A stretch of DNA of 22,792 nt from 66-474 sp051954935 (GTDB lineage Bacteria; Pseudomonadota; Gammaproteobacteria; Xanthomonadales; Rhodanobacteraceae). Each line of letters starts with the position of its first letter. Positions within the stretch are counted from its first letter, which is position 1. The stretch is taken from positions 1 through 22,792 of the forward strand of contig JBQCHG010000022.1 in assembly GCA_051954935.1 (NCBI GenBank), in the 5' to 3' direction. Position numbers and translations under genes: made by a program. Below the pieces are notes generated by a model. That model was not told the origin of the DNA. It saw nothing but the letters and a program-made list of their open reading frames with translations, and did not search any database. This document shows, piece by piece, positions 22,117-22,792 of this stretch.

Positions 22117-22673
22117 CCGCGAAAATCCCCGCGCAGCAGTCCGTAGAGGGCGGTGTCGCACCATTCGTCGTTGACGAACCAGCGCTTGCGCAGCGTTCCT
22201 TCCTGCACGAAACCCAGCCTCTCCAGCATGCGGCGCGAAGACGCATTGCGCGGATCGGTGTCGGCCTCGACGCGTTCCAGTTGCATCGTGTCGAACGCAT
22301 GGTGCAGTACCAGGCACAGCGCCTCGCTGCCCAGCCCCTTGCCCCAATGCGTCGAAGCCAGCGCGTAACCGATCTCCGCGCGGCGATGGTCGCGGTCGAT
22401 CCTGAACAACGTGAGCGTGCCGATCAATGAGTCGGTCGAGCGTTCGGCGATCCCCCACGGCAAGACGCCCGCCGATTCCATGTCGCGCCACGCGCGCTGC
22501 AGGTGCGCCTGCGCCTGCGCGATATTGGTCCAGGGCGAGGTGCTCCAGTAGCGCATCACTTCCGGATCGCCGTGCAGCACCAGCAAGGCCGCGGCATCCA
22601 CGTCGCGCAACGCGCGCAGGCGCAGGCGCTCGCCTTCTAGAACCGGCAACGCGACCGGCGCGACGATGCTCAT
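22113..22673 (-). CDS. GNAT acetyltransferase, RimJ/RimL type
   Basis: A 186-residue GNAT-fold protein. LEGERLRLRALRDVDAAAL starts the fold, the acetyl-CoA loop is HWGKGLGSEAL (Q/R-x-x-G-x-G/A type), and NASSRRMLERLGFVQEGTLRKRW is the usual RimJ/RimL-like C-terminal part. The acceptor is unknown; relatives modify protein N-termini or small molecules. The ATG shares four bases with the stop of the upstream FAH-family gene, and its own stop overlaps the SirB2-like start, so expression follows the upstream gene. Confidence 0.92.
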   Translation of the reverse strand: MSIVAPVALPVLEGERLRLRALRDVDAAALLVLHGDPEVMRYWSTSPWTNIAQAQAHLQRAWRDMESAGVLPWGIAERSTDSLIGTLTLFRIDRDHRRAEIGYALASTHWGKGLGSEALCLVLHHAFDTMQLERVEADTDPRNASSRRMLERLGFVQEGTLRKRWFVNDEWCDTALYGLLRGDFRG

Positions 22674-22792
22674 CTCGCCAGCGGAGCCTCGATGCGCTGC
22701 TCGATTGCCCCAAAGATCGAATTGCCGTCCACGTCCAGCATCTCGATCTTGATCAGGTCGCCGTATTTCAGGAACGGCGTGCTCGGCTTGCC
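22670..22792 (-). CDS. Fumarylacetoacetate hydrolase (FAH) family protein, C-terminal 40 residues only
   Basis: The frame is open from the right edge of the window and ends with a TGA overlapping the acetyltransferase ATG. The 40 residues seen include STPFLKYGDLIKIEML and GNSIFGAIEQ. These match the end of FAH-family enzymes, where TPxFLxxGDxVxIEMxD...SIFGxIEQ is usual. Whether it is true fumarylacetoacetase (tyrosine breakdown) or another FAH-superfamily hydrolase cannot be told from this piece. Confidence 0.85.
   Translation of the reverse strand, partial: GKPSTPFLKYGDLIKIEMLDVDGNSIFGAIEQRIEAPLAR

Overview
The window is GC-rich chromosomal DNA that reads best as a gammaproteobacterium of the Xanthomonadales/Lysobacterales, probably the Rhodanobacteraceae side. 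The main support is the order coq7 - speD - clp(crp) - HAD - trpCDG - trpE, as in Xanthomonas relatives. Further support is the Clp-like (not classical cAMP-type) CRP protein, the long-form PurC and several kinds of short palindromic intergenic repeats typical of this order. This is taxonomy by pattern recognition, not by a search. I see no rRNA, tRNA, CRISPR array, transposase or phage gene.

Layout. (1) 1-4514: the 3' part of coq7 (ubiquinone) converges on a TonB-dependent receptor of the YncD/PqqU type (probable PQQ uptake). speD (S-adenosylmethionine decarboxylase) lies upstream of the receptor, and a Clp/CRP regulator is divergent from speD. (2) 4546-10427: tryptophan biosynthesis. trpG-trpD-trpC overlap one another and run into a HAD phosphatase gene. 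trpE stands alone, separated from trpG by an oppositely oriented lipoprotein metallo-aminopeptidase gene. (3) 10495-13506: a two-component system resembling the 'proteobacterial dedicated sortase system' kinase/regulator pair, with a CBM9/DOMON-like periplasmic sensor region. The regulator gene is preceded by tandem 11-bp-phased repeats that look like its own operator. (4) 14026-17441: rpe, djlA, a small cytochrome c, then divergently purC and an Mpo1/DUF962 membrane protein. (5) 17450-19831: an unrecognised four-helix membrane protein, an S1/P1-type nuclease and a persulfide-dioxygenase-like metallo-hydrolase. (6) 19885-22792: gapA with a clear promoter and terminator, a group III truncated haemoglobin, and a coupled FAH-family / GNAT / SirB2-like operon that enters from the right edge.

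Most genes are housekeeping (ubiquinone, polyamine, tryptophan, purine, pentose phosphate, glycolysis). The less ordinary parts are the PQQ-type receptor, the two-component system with its proposed operator, and the repeat landscape: several repeat types sit exactly at gene ends, between operon partners, and in one case apparently inside a coding N-terminus. I did not find a convincing wholly new multi-gene system. The two-component locus with its phased repeats is the strongest candidate for follow-up.
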